DNA of 64,000 bases from positions 1 through 64,000 of the forward strand of contig MNCI01023672.1 in assembly GCA_015680685.1 (NCBI GenBank). The letters are read 5' to 3'. The position numbers and the translations under genes were made by a program. This document shows, piece by piece, positions 33,317 through 45,827 of the stretch. The notes below the pieces were generated by a model. The model saw only the letters and a list, made by a program, of their open reading frames with translations. It was not told where the DNA came from and made no database searches. Origin of the DNA: Gnetum montanum (lineage: Eukaryota > Streptophyta > Gnetopsida > Gnetales > Gnetaceae). Within the stretch, counting starts at the first letter, position 1. Every line of letters begins with the position of its first letter.

Positions 33317-34815
33317 TGAAACACCACAAAATTTTGGGCCTTGGCATTGCGATTGAAAATATGGCTAAGTGTCAAAATGGTGGCACTTTGCCCATATTTT
33401 TTCAAGTGTTGAGTGTAGTCAACTCCAACTACCAGATTTGCAAAATTTTTCTAAGTGTTAGAACGATGGCATTTTATGCACAGATGTTATGCTACGTAGC
33501 GTAGCACAGTTGTTATGTTGCATAGCGTAGCATAGCATAACACACCTATTACGCTACATAGCATAGCGTAGCATATCACACCTATTACATTGTGTAGCAT
33601 AGCATAGTGTACCACCCTGTTATGTTTCGTAGCATAGCGCAGCGTAGCACACTTCTTACACTACAAAGTGTAGCACCCTGTTACATTGTATAGCATAGCG
33701 TAGCACACCTGTTACGCTGCATAGCATAGTGTAATGTAGCACCTTGTTACACTGTAGCATAGCACCCTATCTAGTGTAGTGTCCACCCTGTCTACTGTAG
33801 TGTAGCACCCATGTCTACTATAGTGTAGAACCATGTCTATTGTAGCATAGCACCATGTCTACTACAGCATAGCACCCATGTCTACTGCAGCATAGCGCCC
33901 TGTCTAGCATAGCAACCAGTGTCCCATGTCCCATGTGTAACATAGGACAAGCATTGTAGATTATCTCCTATGTCCCAAGTGTAACATGGGACGAGTGTAG
34001 CAGATAGTATGGTCCCATCCATCACACTGCCACGTGGCACCTGATCCACATTTTGGGCTAACCGTAGCCCTATAAATACCCCCATGCCCTAATGTTTCAA
34101 TAAAAATAAGAGAAGAAGGGAGGCTTCCATTTTTTTCACCAGTAAGGTAGTTGACACTTCCATTTTCACATTTGGCACTTTGGCATCCTAGCACTTAGCT
34201 CCGTGGATGAACGACACCCATAGCACACCACACCAGTAGAGAGGCACAGCTACATTACATAGTACACTATAGCCCCATTGTAGCCTAGTAGAACATCACA
34301 TGGTGCACCATGGCTACTAACTCAGTAGGCACAATTCAACATAGTGAGCACTAGACTTCACAGCCTGACACCTTTGAGGCTGTGACTTCACTCCCACTAT
34401 GTCTATTATACATTGTGTATACCTTTGTGAATTAGCTACGCTTCCTCTTTTGGGGTGGTGCACTACTGTTCTCAAATTTATTTACATTTCTCAAGCATTT
34501 CTCTTTGGCATTTGGCATAACACTTGTATTTTTCTTACTTTTTCATACATATTTGCATGTTCACGTCATAGTTCTCAGGCTGGGACACCCTACTATACTC
34601 TAGCTATCCTAGACCCAATGCCCGCATATAACATAGTATGAACCTTTTTCATGCACACTCATTTTAACACCACGTAAGTCCTTGTCTGATCAACAAGACT
34701 ATTCAAGGCACACCATTTCGGTTTTCTCTAGCACAGCCCTTGCATGGATTTGGGGTTAGGCTATGCACCCGATAACCTCTTGGTGTTCTAGCCACTAACA
34801 TTTTCAGTCTCTACA
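33317..34815 (+). repeat. 3'LTR of B, right terminus of the composite
   Basis: Begins TGAAACACCACAAAATTTTG and ends TTTTCAGTCTCTACA, about 1.5 kb. TATA box at 34069-34080. Very dense gttaYgctacRtagcRtagc arrays at 33485-33760, then tctactgtagYRtagcaccc units to 33920. Followed by AAACT, which equals the five bases left of LTR D. Confidence 0.85.
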
Positions 34816-35169
34816 AAACTTGCAAAATGCAACAATGCCAACATTGCTAAAACCTACAACAATGTTGAACCTACAAACCATAACAATGCTAACCTACCAA
34901 AACATGCAAACTATGGTAATGTTAAACATGCAAACATGTGAAAAAAGATGCTAATACTATGCAAAATGTGTTGTACCTTAGTGAGTACCAAGGACATCAA
35001 ATGTATGTGTTGACATCCTATACCCATGAGGCCTTAGAATATTTTTTGCTAATCTATGCTATGTTATGCTAATTTTGCTAAGTTTAATTTTTAATATTTC
35101 ATCAAAAGTTGCATCCAATGTATGTATAATAATGCTTTCCCTATTGCTTTTGCAGTTGTAGGATGCAAT
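34816..35169 (-). other. Linker of C beside the B insertion
   Basis: A/T-rich, with repeats of caacaatgYYRaacctac and gcaaacatgtg. On the minus strand the ttaacatt words continue across the insertion point into ttaacattgag (5147 downward), supporting that C was continuous here. It would be the 5' flank of the antisense gene. No coding signal seen. Confidence 0.5.
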
Positions 35170-38100
35170 TGAAGCCCATCCTACATGAGCAAGCCTATTC
35201 CCAAAATGGTTGCACTAGATATGTAGGTGGGCCATTATGTAGTTAGTTTCAACTAAAAGCATGCAAGTTCTTGGAGTTCCTGCTTTAGCACTTTAGGATG
35301 ATGATGTAGTCACACTTAGTAGTAGAGGCTACCAACGTCATCACAAAGACATTGCTAACTAGGGCTAACTAGGGCATTTTGAGATTCATGTTCAATGAGC
35401 CTACTACTAGTGATGATGAAGTAGGTGGTTTAAGCAGAGGCCCTAGGGGTGCTTGATCCTTATCCAGGATCTAGCGAATGGTAGGGTTCTCTAGTTACAA
35501 TAAGAGAAACACCCTCTTTATTGCTCTCGACCTGAACACTTTGTTTCAAAACCCACATGGAATTGTATACTACACTAAAGGATAAGTGCTCTTATAGTTT
35601 TTACATTATATTCCTTATTATTATCTCACGCTAAGTTGCTAACTTCTCATGCTTAATGCCAGATTCAAAGTTGACGAGTAGGATCTACATGATGAGAGTG
35701 ATACTCTAGCCTTGAGTCAAACTACCCTAGAGGTATTATCCTCTAGTCTAAGCTTTTAGGAAGCTATGCTTGAGTAGGTGGAAGTTGAGCTAGGGTCCTA
35801 ACCTACCTGATACCTAAGGATGTTTGAGTAGTGTAAGATCCATGATTGACTAGATGAGGAGTGGGCTACTGGTGAGCTCAAAATAGAGGATATGCTTGCA
35901 CCACCACCTCCATCTCACACATCATTTGTACCATGTAAGAATCTATCATTTTTTCCCTTGTGCTTGCTTACATGTGCTTGTTAATTTGCCTTTGCATGAT
36001 ATTAATGTTCTTTCTACCTTTATTTCTACCATAGTTGCCTCAAGTGAGGTGACAATGGTTACCACAGGTTACACTAAAACCACCCTCATCATGAAATATG
36101 GTGATGTAGAGGGTGTGCAGCATTGGTTGTGCCATTAAGCCTCAGAGGCACTAACTACTAGGGTCACGTGTGTTCGGTTGATGGACCTATTCTTGGCCCT
36201 TAGCTTGAGCATTTTGGTGGCTGAAATGGTCACCATCATAGACTCATTTAGTAGTGATATTTACCATTTTTTCACCTAACTGCATGGTGTGAAGATAGTT
36301 CTAGACCTCAATGAGGCCTTCTTTGTTAACCTCTTTGGCCTTCCCACTAATGGCTCATTTGTTATTGACAATGCCAATAGAGAGGTGAATCATAGAGGAG
36401 AGATCAACGACTGGTTGGGGGCCACTCAATCTCACAAGGGAATACCCATCAAGGACATGTTTATGCCTAAGGTTCAAGAGCTCTACCCTCTTTTCCACAT
36501 CTATGTCTTCCTAAAGTTGCTCTCCCAAAGAAAAATCCTTGGGGTTGAGCAAGCATGAGTTATGAAAGAGGTGCTGTAGGAGGACATGAGGTTCAACTAG
36601 GCCTCCTAGATCATCACTGGCTTACTTGCGAAGATCACTAGGCTATGCTTCAACCTCTAGGCAAGGTCTCACGTACACTTCGCATTCTTCATAGGGTATT
36701 TGCAAAAGTTTGTAGAGCTCTTGGTGGTATGTGATAATGGACAGTGGATCATGCAGGATTGTGAGTAGCTATCGAAGCCTTGGATAAAGCACATGTTCAT
36801 GACCACTTGCACATAGGACCCCTTAGAGGGTATTGATGAGTCATATTTAGTAACAACCAAAGGTCTCTTGGGGCAATCATACTATTTGTGTGATAGCATG
36901 GAAAAGGATTCCCTAGTTGTCTCTTGGGATGTGAATAATGTCAATCATTATATTATGGAAACAATGGGACCATCCAAGGTGAAGATCAAGAGGCCATGGC
37001 CTATAGAGTAGGTTGCTCTTGAGGTTGGAAGGACAAGTGGCAAGAAAATCCACCTCAAGCTTCATTACTTACACACAAAGGTTGTAGGTTAGTATATGTA
37101 CTTTATTAAACACATTCATTTTTTGTATTTTTTATGTTTATATTTTTATGTTTATTTCTATGTTATATTAATGTGCTAATGTGTACTAATATGTGCTAAC
37201 ATGTTATGTTTATAAATTGTCACAATTAGGAGAGAGGGTTGCTAAAGCAACCACAAAAGTTATAGCAGAGGAGGTCCATCCTCAATTTGAGGAGAGGAAA
37301 GCACATAGATAGGAGCTGTATGATGCCATGGAGATCCTCCAATAGTTGGAGGAGGGGCTATTCCACCTTGACAAGGGTGATTTTGATAGCATGTAGCTAG
37401 GTGACCCCCCTACTCTCACACCTGAGGGCTTGCTAGGTAAGTGCCTTACATTGCCATCTATTATTACTCTTTTGCTCTAACATATTTGGCTATTTAGTTG
37501 TTGCTAAGTGCATTGTTATGTTGTAGCCTCAGATGTGCCTACTAGTGGTCTGATGTCTACCTACCACATGAAGCCATGGGTAGAGACACCTAATAGATTT
37601 GCCTTCATGCAAGGCATTTTGGAGGACATGGTTGACCACCTACAGCAAATAGATCCCAAGCTTAGTATGTGCATGATTTTGCTTTTATTTTATGACTTAT
37701 TGATTGAAAGCTTAATTTGTTGCTAAAGTTGATTTTCTTGTTGTATGCCAATAGGTTCTATGGTTCACTAGGATCTGATCAGGGTGGCCAAAGTGGACAC
37801 TATCCCTGAGTTTCATCCTAAAGTGGAGTAGGTGCCTCATCATATATATGAAGTAGTTAACAAGTGAATGCTTTCATATGCAACAGCATTGTGGATTTGT
37901 AGGCACTCAAATGAGCACTTGTGGATTTTCATTCATGAGCTTCAAGAGAGGGTGATGAGTCAAGACATAAAGATCAAGGACCTTTAGTCTTGATATGACT
38001 TTCTAGCAGCTCAGTCATAAGGAGATGCAACTTGGTGGACTATAGAGACAGATTATGCTAGATGCTAGTTAGCCATCAGGGATAAAAATGAGGCCACCTG

Positions 38101-38761
38101 AGAGATAATTGAGTAGTAGCTATAGATGGATATGCTTATCCAAAAGGACTAGGACTAAAAAACTATAGTACAAAGGTGTACATGTGGAGGTAGACCCAAA
38201 AGAATCACAAGCACCACTACAACTGTGAGCGAGATGTGTACCTTAGGTGGTACAAGGAGGAGTTTGTTGAACACCACCACCTTGAGATGTTCCTTGAGGA
38301 AACCAACAGGATATGAGCCTACAATTTGTTCACTTGTCATACCATGGTGAGTGGCTCTTTGAAGAGGCAAATTGTCACATGCTTAGAAGAGACTTCATCT
38401 ACTACATTTTTCATGGAGCCATCGACTTGGACCACTATGGACAAAGGCTAGACCCTTATGGGGATTGACTTTGTCTAAGAGGACTAAACATGACTATTTG
38501 AGGCCAAGATCCTCCAACACCTAGAGGAGGGCCTTGATAGTTTATCTTTAGACATGATCGATGTAGGGCCCTCTCAGGTTAGCTTTTTGTTTATTTCTAT
38601 GTTTTTTTTGTGTTTTGTGTTAGCTTGTATATTGTACATTTGCTTACTAATTTGCTATTTGGTTGGTGTTGTGTTGTTAATAGGCACCAGGAAATATTAC
38701 AAGCCCCAGCAGCATAATGGAGGAAGAAGGACCTCCACCTCCACCTAGTACTATCGGCTGA
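35170..38761 (+). pseudogene. Antisense multi-exon gene inside element C (unknown function)
   Basis: Lies on the + strand, opposite to C. Likely introns with GT...AG ends are 35935-36034, 37088-37229, 37437-37526, 37665-37754 and 38578-38683. A sixth (about 35582-35662) has a mutated donor. The longest exon (36035-37087) encodes FFVNLFGLPTNGS, INDWLGATQSHKGIPIKD, YPLFHIYVFLKLLSQ and FFIGYLQKFVELL. Later exons have WVETPNRFAFMQGILEDM and a coiled-coil-like part. The last begins APGN and ends in a Pro run with TGA at 38759. In-frame TAG stops are numerous. It aligns with the I gene exon for exon at the last two introns. It is a candidate captured host gene. No family was recognised. Confidence 0.72.
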
Positions 38762-39491
38762 GCATGTTTTGATGTAGCCCTGCTATTGGGAATTTTTGTA
38801 TTTTTTGTGCATTTTTCGCTACATGGTGTTGATGCTCATGCTATGTATGGTTATTAATGTGAGAGATAATGAATGTTTTACTATATAATGTGATGGCTTT
38901 TGTGATTATTTGCTATGTGTTTAATGCTAGTAATGCAATGAATTAATGTGCTAGGCCATTATGAGCCCCATGCTAGTTTAAGGCCATAGCGAAAGGGCAT
39001 ATGCTAGTTTAAGGCCAATCCCAACTACGATGATAGTTTTAGGCCATTTTAGGTCATGTGTGTTGTTAGTTTTAGGCCATTTTGAGCCCCAGTGGTAGCT
39101 TAAGGCCATTTTGGGCTATCTGTTGGAAGGAAAAGCATTGCCAGTTTTAGGCCGTGGTGGGCCATGGGATGCCAATTTAAGGCCATGGCGAGCCATGCAC
39201 TAGTTTAAGGCCTTTTTGGACCACATGTGTTTATAGTTTTAGTTTTTATGATTTTTATGTATTTTAATGTTTCTCTTGTGTAAGCTAATAACTACTAAAA
39301 AGTAAACTAAAAGGTAAAGATGTAAACTAAGTGAAAATGCAAAAATAAAAGAAATATGTAACAAAGAAAATAATGCAAAATGCAAATAACTAAGCTAAAC
39401 ATAAATGTGCAAACAAAATGCAAGCAAGCGAGGTATGAAGAAGTGAGGTATAGGTAGGCACCTAATGCATGTTGACTAAGGGGATGCCTTA
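38762..39491 (-). other. Spacer of C between protease and antisense gene
   Basis: Non-coding. From 38950 to 39240 it repeats gctagtttaaggccatRR and ttttaggccatttt, the plus-strand form of the TTAAACTAGC linker motif. An A-rich piece (39290-39420) follows with many aaaatgcaaa words. Confidence 0.6.
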
Positions 39492-40125
39492 GTCATGTAG
39501 TTTCTTCCTAACCCAGTGTGGGTGAGGGGGTGCATAGGGCCTAGACGGTACAATGTGGTACTCACCTTGACCTTTGTCAGCTATGTCAAAGGGAAATTCT
39601 GTCCACAAAGTGTCCTCTGCGAGGCCTTTGGCTTCCTTTGGCTTCTTGGATTGGTCTGCCTCACATGTTTCACACTTATTCTCCACAGGAGATGTGTCAT
39701 CGAGGAACTCCACCTATGATCCTTATTTTGTTTCTATGTTGTTGATGGCTAGAGGGGCTGCATTTTCATCATAAATGATAACCTCGTCACCTTCATATGA
39801 AAGGTGGATTTCTTGGTGGATTGGAGAGGAGACGACCCGTAGTTGGGCTAACCAAGGCCTACCTAGGATTAGCTTGAAACCTGGCATCTTCTCGATTATG
39901 ATGAATTCTACTATGGTGGGGAATTTCTCCCTTTCTAGGAAGGCTATTGTGACTATTCCGCTTATAACAATGTGTGACCCATTGAAGGACTTCAAGCACA
40001 TTATCTTTACATGTTTAATCCAGTCAACAAGACCTAGCTTGTCAATGATAGTGTATGGGATGTCATTAGTTTCTCCCCCATCATTGACATGCACCCTACA
40101 GGTTTTGCACTATCCTACATAGATT
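39492..40125 (-). pseudogene. Protease of C
   Basis: Read on the minus strand. HVNDGGETNDIPYTIIDKLG starts at 40091, with the catalytic Asp-Gly in NDGG. Then come KIMCLKSFNGSHIV, PGFKLILGRPWLAQLRVVS and QEIHLSYEGDEVII. After a stop near 39720 the reading continues with FDIADKGQGEYH and ends HWVRKKLHD at 39489. That matches the protease tail of I (PQWIKR). The 123-residue open part makes it one of the better preserved pieces of C. Confidence 0.88.
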
Positions 40126-42990
40126 ATAATGAACATGGTGCAGTAATGACCTAACCCTTCTCAATGTCAATCTTTATTACCTCATCACGAAACACTAAGG
40201 ATGTTGAGCTTGGTTCTTGTGGTGCAGGAGGCAACATCATAGTGTGGATGGATTGCTTATCTACTTGGATTTCCTTTGTGAGGATACTGGTACTTCATGA
40301 TGTGTAGAGGAGATCATAATCAAGTCATATAGGCTCAATTTAGTGTTCTTTTGCTTTAGATCCTATTTGACCTGGGCCAATGCATCTAGAAAGTCTTTAT
40401 CGATGTTTGCTACCTTGTTGGCCTTCATCTCCTCCATGCAGCCCTAGAAATAAGTATCTTGAAGAGAAAACTTGGGCTTTGCTTACATAGGAGCCTTAGT
40501 GCTTGATTGCTAGTTTCTTGTGATGGCCTCCTTGATTGATTTAGCCATGGGGATGATGGACAAGGGCAATGGCTTTGGTGGTCCTAGCTCTCTTTGCTCC
40601 TAGTGTTTCCTAGGAATTCTATTGATGAGGCACTCATTAAGCCTACTGGGTTGCCACATAGATTTCCTGATAGTGTTTCTCATAAGATGGGGCCTTGGAT
40701 GAGCAAGGACTAATGTGTGGCCCACCACCAAAATCAACGTAGGTTAGTCCACATGTTGCAACACCCTAATGACAAAGCATGACTAGGATGTTGCTGCTAT
40801 AACATGCTGTGGGACCCTCACCACAAAGGGTTTTGTGGGTTTCCAATATGACACTCTAACAAAAAAAGAAAACTTTAAATTTATGAAGGACAAGTAGAAG
40901 CACCAGAATTCCTAGAGGGCACATAGACCATGGATGGCCCCTACCCCAGTTCTAGGTTGTCATCAATGTTGATAGCGTTGATGGTGTATCCTACATTACC
41001 CATGTTTTGACGGTCCTTGTAGACCCTCACCAACTTACCTCAATTAATCATGCATTGGATGTCATCTTGCAGAGCCATGCAAAATTGTATGTTGTGTCTA
41101 GGAAATTGATAGCAGCGGAAAAACCAGTATAGCCTAAAATGCTTAGGGATTGGAGGCTCATTTGGTGCTACAACCGAGGGATTTCTAAGGAGCTTGTAAT
41201 ATCTATTATGTCTGTTACAAGCATCCTCAAACATCTACTTATACTAGATTCTTCCAATCTTTAGTAATTGGTCTAGGAGTTCCAACAGCTTTAGGGGAAA
41301 CAGTGTGTATTTTGACCAATCCTTGCACTCAAAGTTTGGCCTTGGGGCAGCTTGCCCTATGGTTGCCAATGACAAAAGCTAGTTACTTGCCATAGTGATA
41401 GACCCATAAGCCTTATTGTTGACTAGGGCCTTGGGTGTCTTGCCCATTGGTTTGATGTTGTTTAGCCTAGCCTCATTGGCCACCATTTCCATAGTTTTTT
41501 CTTATTTGCCTGTATCCTTATCATTCTTAGTGTGCAAATTTTTATAGGCCATGTAGGCTAGGTCATTGCTAGCTTCCACTGTAGCCTAAATGCTTTTAGT
41601 TTGTGCAAATTCTTGGCTTAAGGACTGCAGGGCTAGATAATGCAACTTTCACTTAATAAAGTCACTTATTACTTTCTTGAAAATTGCTATCATGTGTATT
41701 TCCACTATAGGCTCATAGATTTCATTTAGTGAAGCACTCCAACATTGTATGAATTTCTACATGGGCTCTAAGTGGCCCTACTTAATTTGCATGAGCTAGT
41801 CCATGGTTATCTTAGGCTTCAAGTTATACTTAAAGTATGTGATGAATTGACTAAGCAAATCCTCCAAAGAGGAAATGGAGGCCCTAGGAAGCATGCAATA
41901 CCAATCCAGTGCCTTGTTGATCAGGGACATGGTGAACACATGTATGATGGCATGTGGCCATGCTTGCAATAATAAGCATTTAGATTGGAAGGTCACCAAG
42001 TGGACAATAGGGTTCCCTTCACCATTGTATTTGGTGAATTGGAGTAGTGGGACCCCAATAGGTAGGGTTAGTGATGGAACAATAAGACTGATAAAAACAT
42101 CTTGATAGAAGCCCATCACATGCACCGTTTTAGAGGAGGTAGCCTTAAGCCACTTGATGTCTTCGATTAAAGTCTAGATAAGCTAGAATGCTTGATTTAG
42201 GCTTGGGGAGGTTACAGTGGGCTATGTTAGTTGTGCCACCTACTATGCTATTTAGATGGCCCATGACCTGGTTGTGGGTTGTAAGGCCATGCACTATGCT
42301 TGTTGTGTGGGCTATGCCACGAGCACAACAGCTGGGGCCCACCATGCATTTGTGGGTTGGATCGCTATAGAGGGCACCAACATGACAGGAAGGACATACG
42401 ATGCCTAAGTCACTTACAACAAAGGAATGTGCATGATGTGCATGTAGGGTTGCATAGGCATGATAGTTGTTGGTAGGGAAGATTGAGCAAGTTGTGAAGG
42501 TATGACAAAGGGTAGGTTAACAGGATGTACTATATCCTAGCATGTGTAGTGCATTTGATGGGTTGCCACCACCGATGTAGACCTAGGAGGTAACACCAAG
42601 TTTATAACTTTCTCTGGGAAGATAGGTGGATGGGACTACAAGAAGACCAAATCAAGGTTTTTCTATTGGAAGGAGGTATGGAATAAGTCCTCATGCTCTA
42701 AATGAGCTTCAAACTCATCTTTCTCTTCTTGTATGGATTCCTCATAATTGGTTTCCACCTTGTACTCACTAGTGTAGATGAGCTATGCTAGCATCCACTG
42801 ATAGGGCTTGATGAGAGGAATGAAGTCAATAGTAGTGTGGACGTACTCCCATTTGTTTCGATGTATCAGCTCATAGCCTCATTTAGACTCTAGGTCTAAG
42901 CAATCTATAGGTAGGCCTACTTGGATATTTGCAAAGATGAAGTTGTACTACTCATCATTCAAAGCAATGTACTTAGGATCTAAGTGGCAC
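40126..42990 (-). pseudogene. gag of C
   Basis: Capsid hallmark LLQFTKYNGEGNPIVHLVTF at about 42049-41990, then KALDWYCMLPRASISSLEDL and LSQFITYFKYNLKPK. N-terminal tract CLDLESK and IDFIPLIKPYQWM lies near 42900-42780. C-terminal tract NRHNRYYKLLRNPS and EPPIPKHFRL lies at 41230-41140. The middle (42145-42370) is rich in His, Thr and Pro. The exact start is not clear, because frames shift often. Region 40126-41039 is the decayed join to protease, with Lys/Pro-rich words. No zinc knuckle seen. Confidence 0.8.
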
Positions 42991-43574
42991 AACCTAAGCT
43001 ATTTCCATTGCTTCACCATGGCAAGACTAGTGGTGTGGTCAATTTTGTTTTCCTATTGGGTGGGAAGGATCATGAGTGTCCTTGGAATAGATGTATATGG
43101 CTTCTCAAGGTTCATGATGCAAAGGGAGAAATGCAAAAAATTGTCAATTATAAGGGGAAGGAAAAATGTATAAGTATGGAAGTTGCATGAAAAATGGCTA
43201 AGTGTAAAAATTATGAAAAGTGGCTAACTATAGAAGCTACTAAAAAATGGCTAACTCTAGGACTATGCTTACTACACTAAGAGCTGACTATGCTCTCTAC
43301 ACTGAGAGCCAAATACACTCTCCTAAGGACATATAATTTATCTAAGTATAGAACGTAAGCTTTGGTGTGTCTACATGGGGTTCTAGGGGAACTAACAATG
43401 GGGTCTAGTCTACATCCACTAGGTCGTAAACAACTCTTGCATTGGCCTAAGATCTAGTTACTATTGTGGTAGGTCCACAAGGGTGTTGGGTCTACACTAT
43501 CTTGGAGCTAGCAATGGTGGTGGAGAAAGCACATGAGACAACAACGAACAAAGACTGTGGAAGAAAATGGCACT
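42991..43574 (-). other. Leader of C
   Basis: Untranslated region between primer site and gag on the minus strand. Contains repeats such as tggctaaRtRtaRaa (43130-43260) on the plus strand and actctctacactgagag (43270-43310). These resemble the ttagccattttt words in the B leader. No gene. Confidence 0.45.
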
Positions 43575-43594
43575 AGCCCTCCTAGCACCAAAAC
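43575..43594 (-). other. Primer-binding site of C
   Basis: gttttggtgctaggagggct on the minus strand, directly after the LTR end at 43595. It lines up with the primer sites of I and B. Confidence 0.65.
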
Positions 43595-45244
43595 TATACT
43601 GATCAAAAATGTCAAACATTATCATAGTACACCAAGAGGTTCATAGTATGCATAGCTTGACCTTGCATCTATGTGAGGGCCTAATGGAGGTGGAGATGGG
43701 GTGCCCAAAATAGTCTTGTCAATCAAACTAGGACTTTTGAGATGCAATGCTAAAATGATGCTAAGTGTTTGCATGATGTTTGCAGTGTTAATGATGTTAA
43801 CAAGGGTGAGCATAGTCAAGGTTTTTAGATGTGAAACAAAGGTTCAAACATGTGAATATGTGTAAAAAATCATGAGAAATCCATGTAGAATGCTAAAATG
43901 CAAGTAAAGATGCTAAAAAATGCACAAGAAGTGAGTGAGAGAAAAAGTGGCACCACCCCAAATGGGAAGAGTGTAGTTAACTACAAGAAAGATGAGGAGG
44001 TATACAATGTATAAATAGGCATAGTATACAAATATTCATAGTCTTGGGATGTATGGGCCATGAAAATTAACATCTGTAGTGAAGTCTAGGCCTATCAAGT
44101 TGGCCATTGTAGTGTCTTGTGGGTTGTGATGGTCTACAATGTCTTGGGTGGCGTGCAATAGTGCCAAAGGCTAGCTCAAAGTCTACTAAAATGTCAAATG
44201 CACTCAAATGCAAGAATAAATGCTCAAAAACTATATTTTCCAACCCCTAAAATGTAGAGTGCTAGGGTATTTATAGGGTTAGAGTTGTTGTGAATTGTGA
44301 ATTGGATGCCACATGGTAGTGGGGTAGTTGGGACTATGCTACACCTAACTATGCTTCCACTAAAGTAGATGGTGTTATGCCTTGGTGTGCTCTAATGGAC
44401 CTTTCAAAACTACCATATTATGACTACGTTACCAAAACGCATGCACAAGTGTCAAACAAACTACAATCTACCTAAAACCAATGCAAGTTTTGGAGACTAT
44501 GATCCAAGAGTGTGTTGTCCACTTTCTCAAGTGGTGTCAAGTGTAGGTACAATTTGGGGACAAATGAGGGATGCAAAAAAGATGCAAGTTGCTAATATTT
44601 CTTGCTGAAGGTGTGTCAAAGTCAAGATGAAGGTTAGTGCTACATTTTGGAGACTTCTGGAGGTAAAACTACATGACTACATTGACTACGCTCTGGAGTG
44701 TAGTCTCAATAGTTAGAAAATTTTTGGAAAACTAACCTTTAGTGCTAATGAAACTCTAAAGCATAGTTCCAATAGTGGAGAGCATAGTCCCAAGACTTAG
44801 TGAAAGGCTTGCCAAAACTGAGCTTCCAAACTATCTACGCTAACTGCACTCTAAAGCATAGCACCAACAATTAAAAACATCTTGCAAAACTAGGCACCCT
44901 AACTGACTATACTAGGCTCTAGAGTGTAGTCTTGGAAGTGAAAGTGTAGTCTTGATGCTTAGAAAAATCTTGCAAAAATTGATCTCTTCAATGTTGACTA
45001 TGTTATAGAGCATTTTCTTGGCAGTGAGAGCATAGTCCAAGAACTTAGAGAAATCTATAGTTGCCATTGACCCTTAGAAAAATCCTTGCAAACTGGCTAT
45101 TTGTGTCGACTATGTTGACTACACTTTAGAGCATAGTCTAAGCAATGGGGATGTAACCCAAGCACTTAGAAAAAATTTTTCTTGTTTTGACACTTAAATA
45201 AATTTGTAGTTGAAACATGGTGGCCCAAGTTTGGTGGTGTTTCA
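43595..45244 (-). repeat. 5'LTR of C
   Basis: On the minus strand it starts TGAAACACCACCAAACTTGG at 45244 and ends TTTTTGATCAGTATA at 43595, 1650 bases. TATA box ccctataaataccc at about 44265-44279. Its U3 carries the repeated gactaYgctctRgagYgtagtc and ttagaaaaattt words (44640-45180) in place of the gctacgcta arrays of the I and B LTRs. Flanked on the outside by ATAAA of element F. Confidence 0.85.
44265..44279 (-). promoter_or_regulatory. TATA box of C 5'LTR
   Basis: CCCTATAAATACCCT on the minus strand, the same core promoter word as in I and B. Confidence 0.65.
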
Positions 45245-45827
45245 ATAAAGTAATTGGGTTAACTAATTAACTAGTCTCTAACTAGTCCTAACATAAGCAT
45301 CCAGTCCTACTTTCCAAACACATCCTAAACCCACGTATCCACTATTGGGTTATCAAGTGCTATGCTACTCAGCACACCAAGCAATAACATTGTTGGGATT
45401 ACCAAGCAGATGCATGTTATGTTCTAAGCCATAATACTTATGTAATTAATCTATCTAGCTTATCTTGCTTAATTACCTTATTATCTTAATTACCAAAAAA
45501 ACATTAATTAAATAATTGAAAACATTGAATAAATGAATAAATATTTAAACTATCCAAAATGCTACAAGGTTTTTGAAGAAGCTCTTTTGTATTATGATAC
45601 ACACTATTGTGCTTAGGTACAACAATGCTCAAATAAAGATCTGCACACTCAATAACTCCTACTATGGGTACTTAGAAGAAATATTTTAACTTTCAAATAA
45701 ACAAACTGTAAGAGTTCTACTACTCAGGAGAATTTGATGCTATAAATATAGTTGGTGAGCATGTATTGATAGCAAAAATTAGACCTTGTGTCAATGAGGC
45801 TACATCGATGCAGCAAACGATGCATCA
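45245..45827 (-). repeat. 3'LTR of F (partial, cut by C)
   Basis: Direct repeat of 57544-58131. Upper end ...GATGCATCA on the plus strand corresponds to an LTR start TGATGCATCG on the minus strand. A similar word (gaatccatca, near 45907) makes the outer boundary uncertain by about 80 bases. Confidence 0.75.

Larger units (their letters stand above)
5153..34815 (+). mobile_element. Insertion B: composite Tat-like retrotransposon with inverted terminal LTRs
   Basis: The insertion is bounded by AAACT at 5148-5152 and AAACT at 34816-34820. The sequence of C appears to continue across it. The left end is the U5 end of a minus-strand LTR (5153-7277) with its polypurine tract and 3' tail (7278-7944). 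The right part is a + strand element: 5'LTR (7945-9322, first bases lost), primer site, gag, protease, tail, polypurine tract and 3'LTR (33317-34815). RT, RNase H, integrase and the antisense gene are absent, so this + strand element could not have moved on its own. It was later invaded by solo LTR J and by element I. Confidence 0.7.
1..45244 (-). mobile_element. Element C: Tat-like Ty3/gypsy retrotransposon, split by insertion B
   Basis: This minus-strand element occupies 34816-45244 and 1-5152 and is interrupted by the B insertion (5153-34815). Its order, read on the minus strand, is 5'LTR (43595-45244), primer site, gag, protease, a + strand antisense gene, linker, [B], linker, RT, RNase H, second RNase H and integrase. 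The tail and 3'LTR lie left of the window. The Tat-lineage call rests on two RNase H domains, a gag with a KYNGEGNP motif and a long gap between protease and RT. C lies in the 3'LTR of element F. The bases next to its 5'LTR are ATAAA (45245-45249), so the same five bases should abut the missing 3'LTR. All coding parts are broken by stops. Confidence 0.8.

Noticed and set aside
5153-45244. LTR D and the C 5'LTR as the two LTRs of one element
   Set aside because: Their sequences differ, the flanks (AAACT and ATAAA) do not match, and the AAACT copy is found beside the B 3'LTR instead.
45245-45827. A separate + strand LTR element at the left of F
   Set aside because: The repeat lies at the expected 3'LTR place of F and is a direct repeat of the F 5'LTR; no + strand internal region follows.
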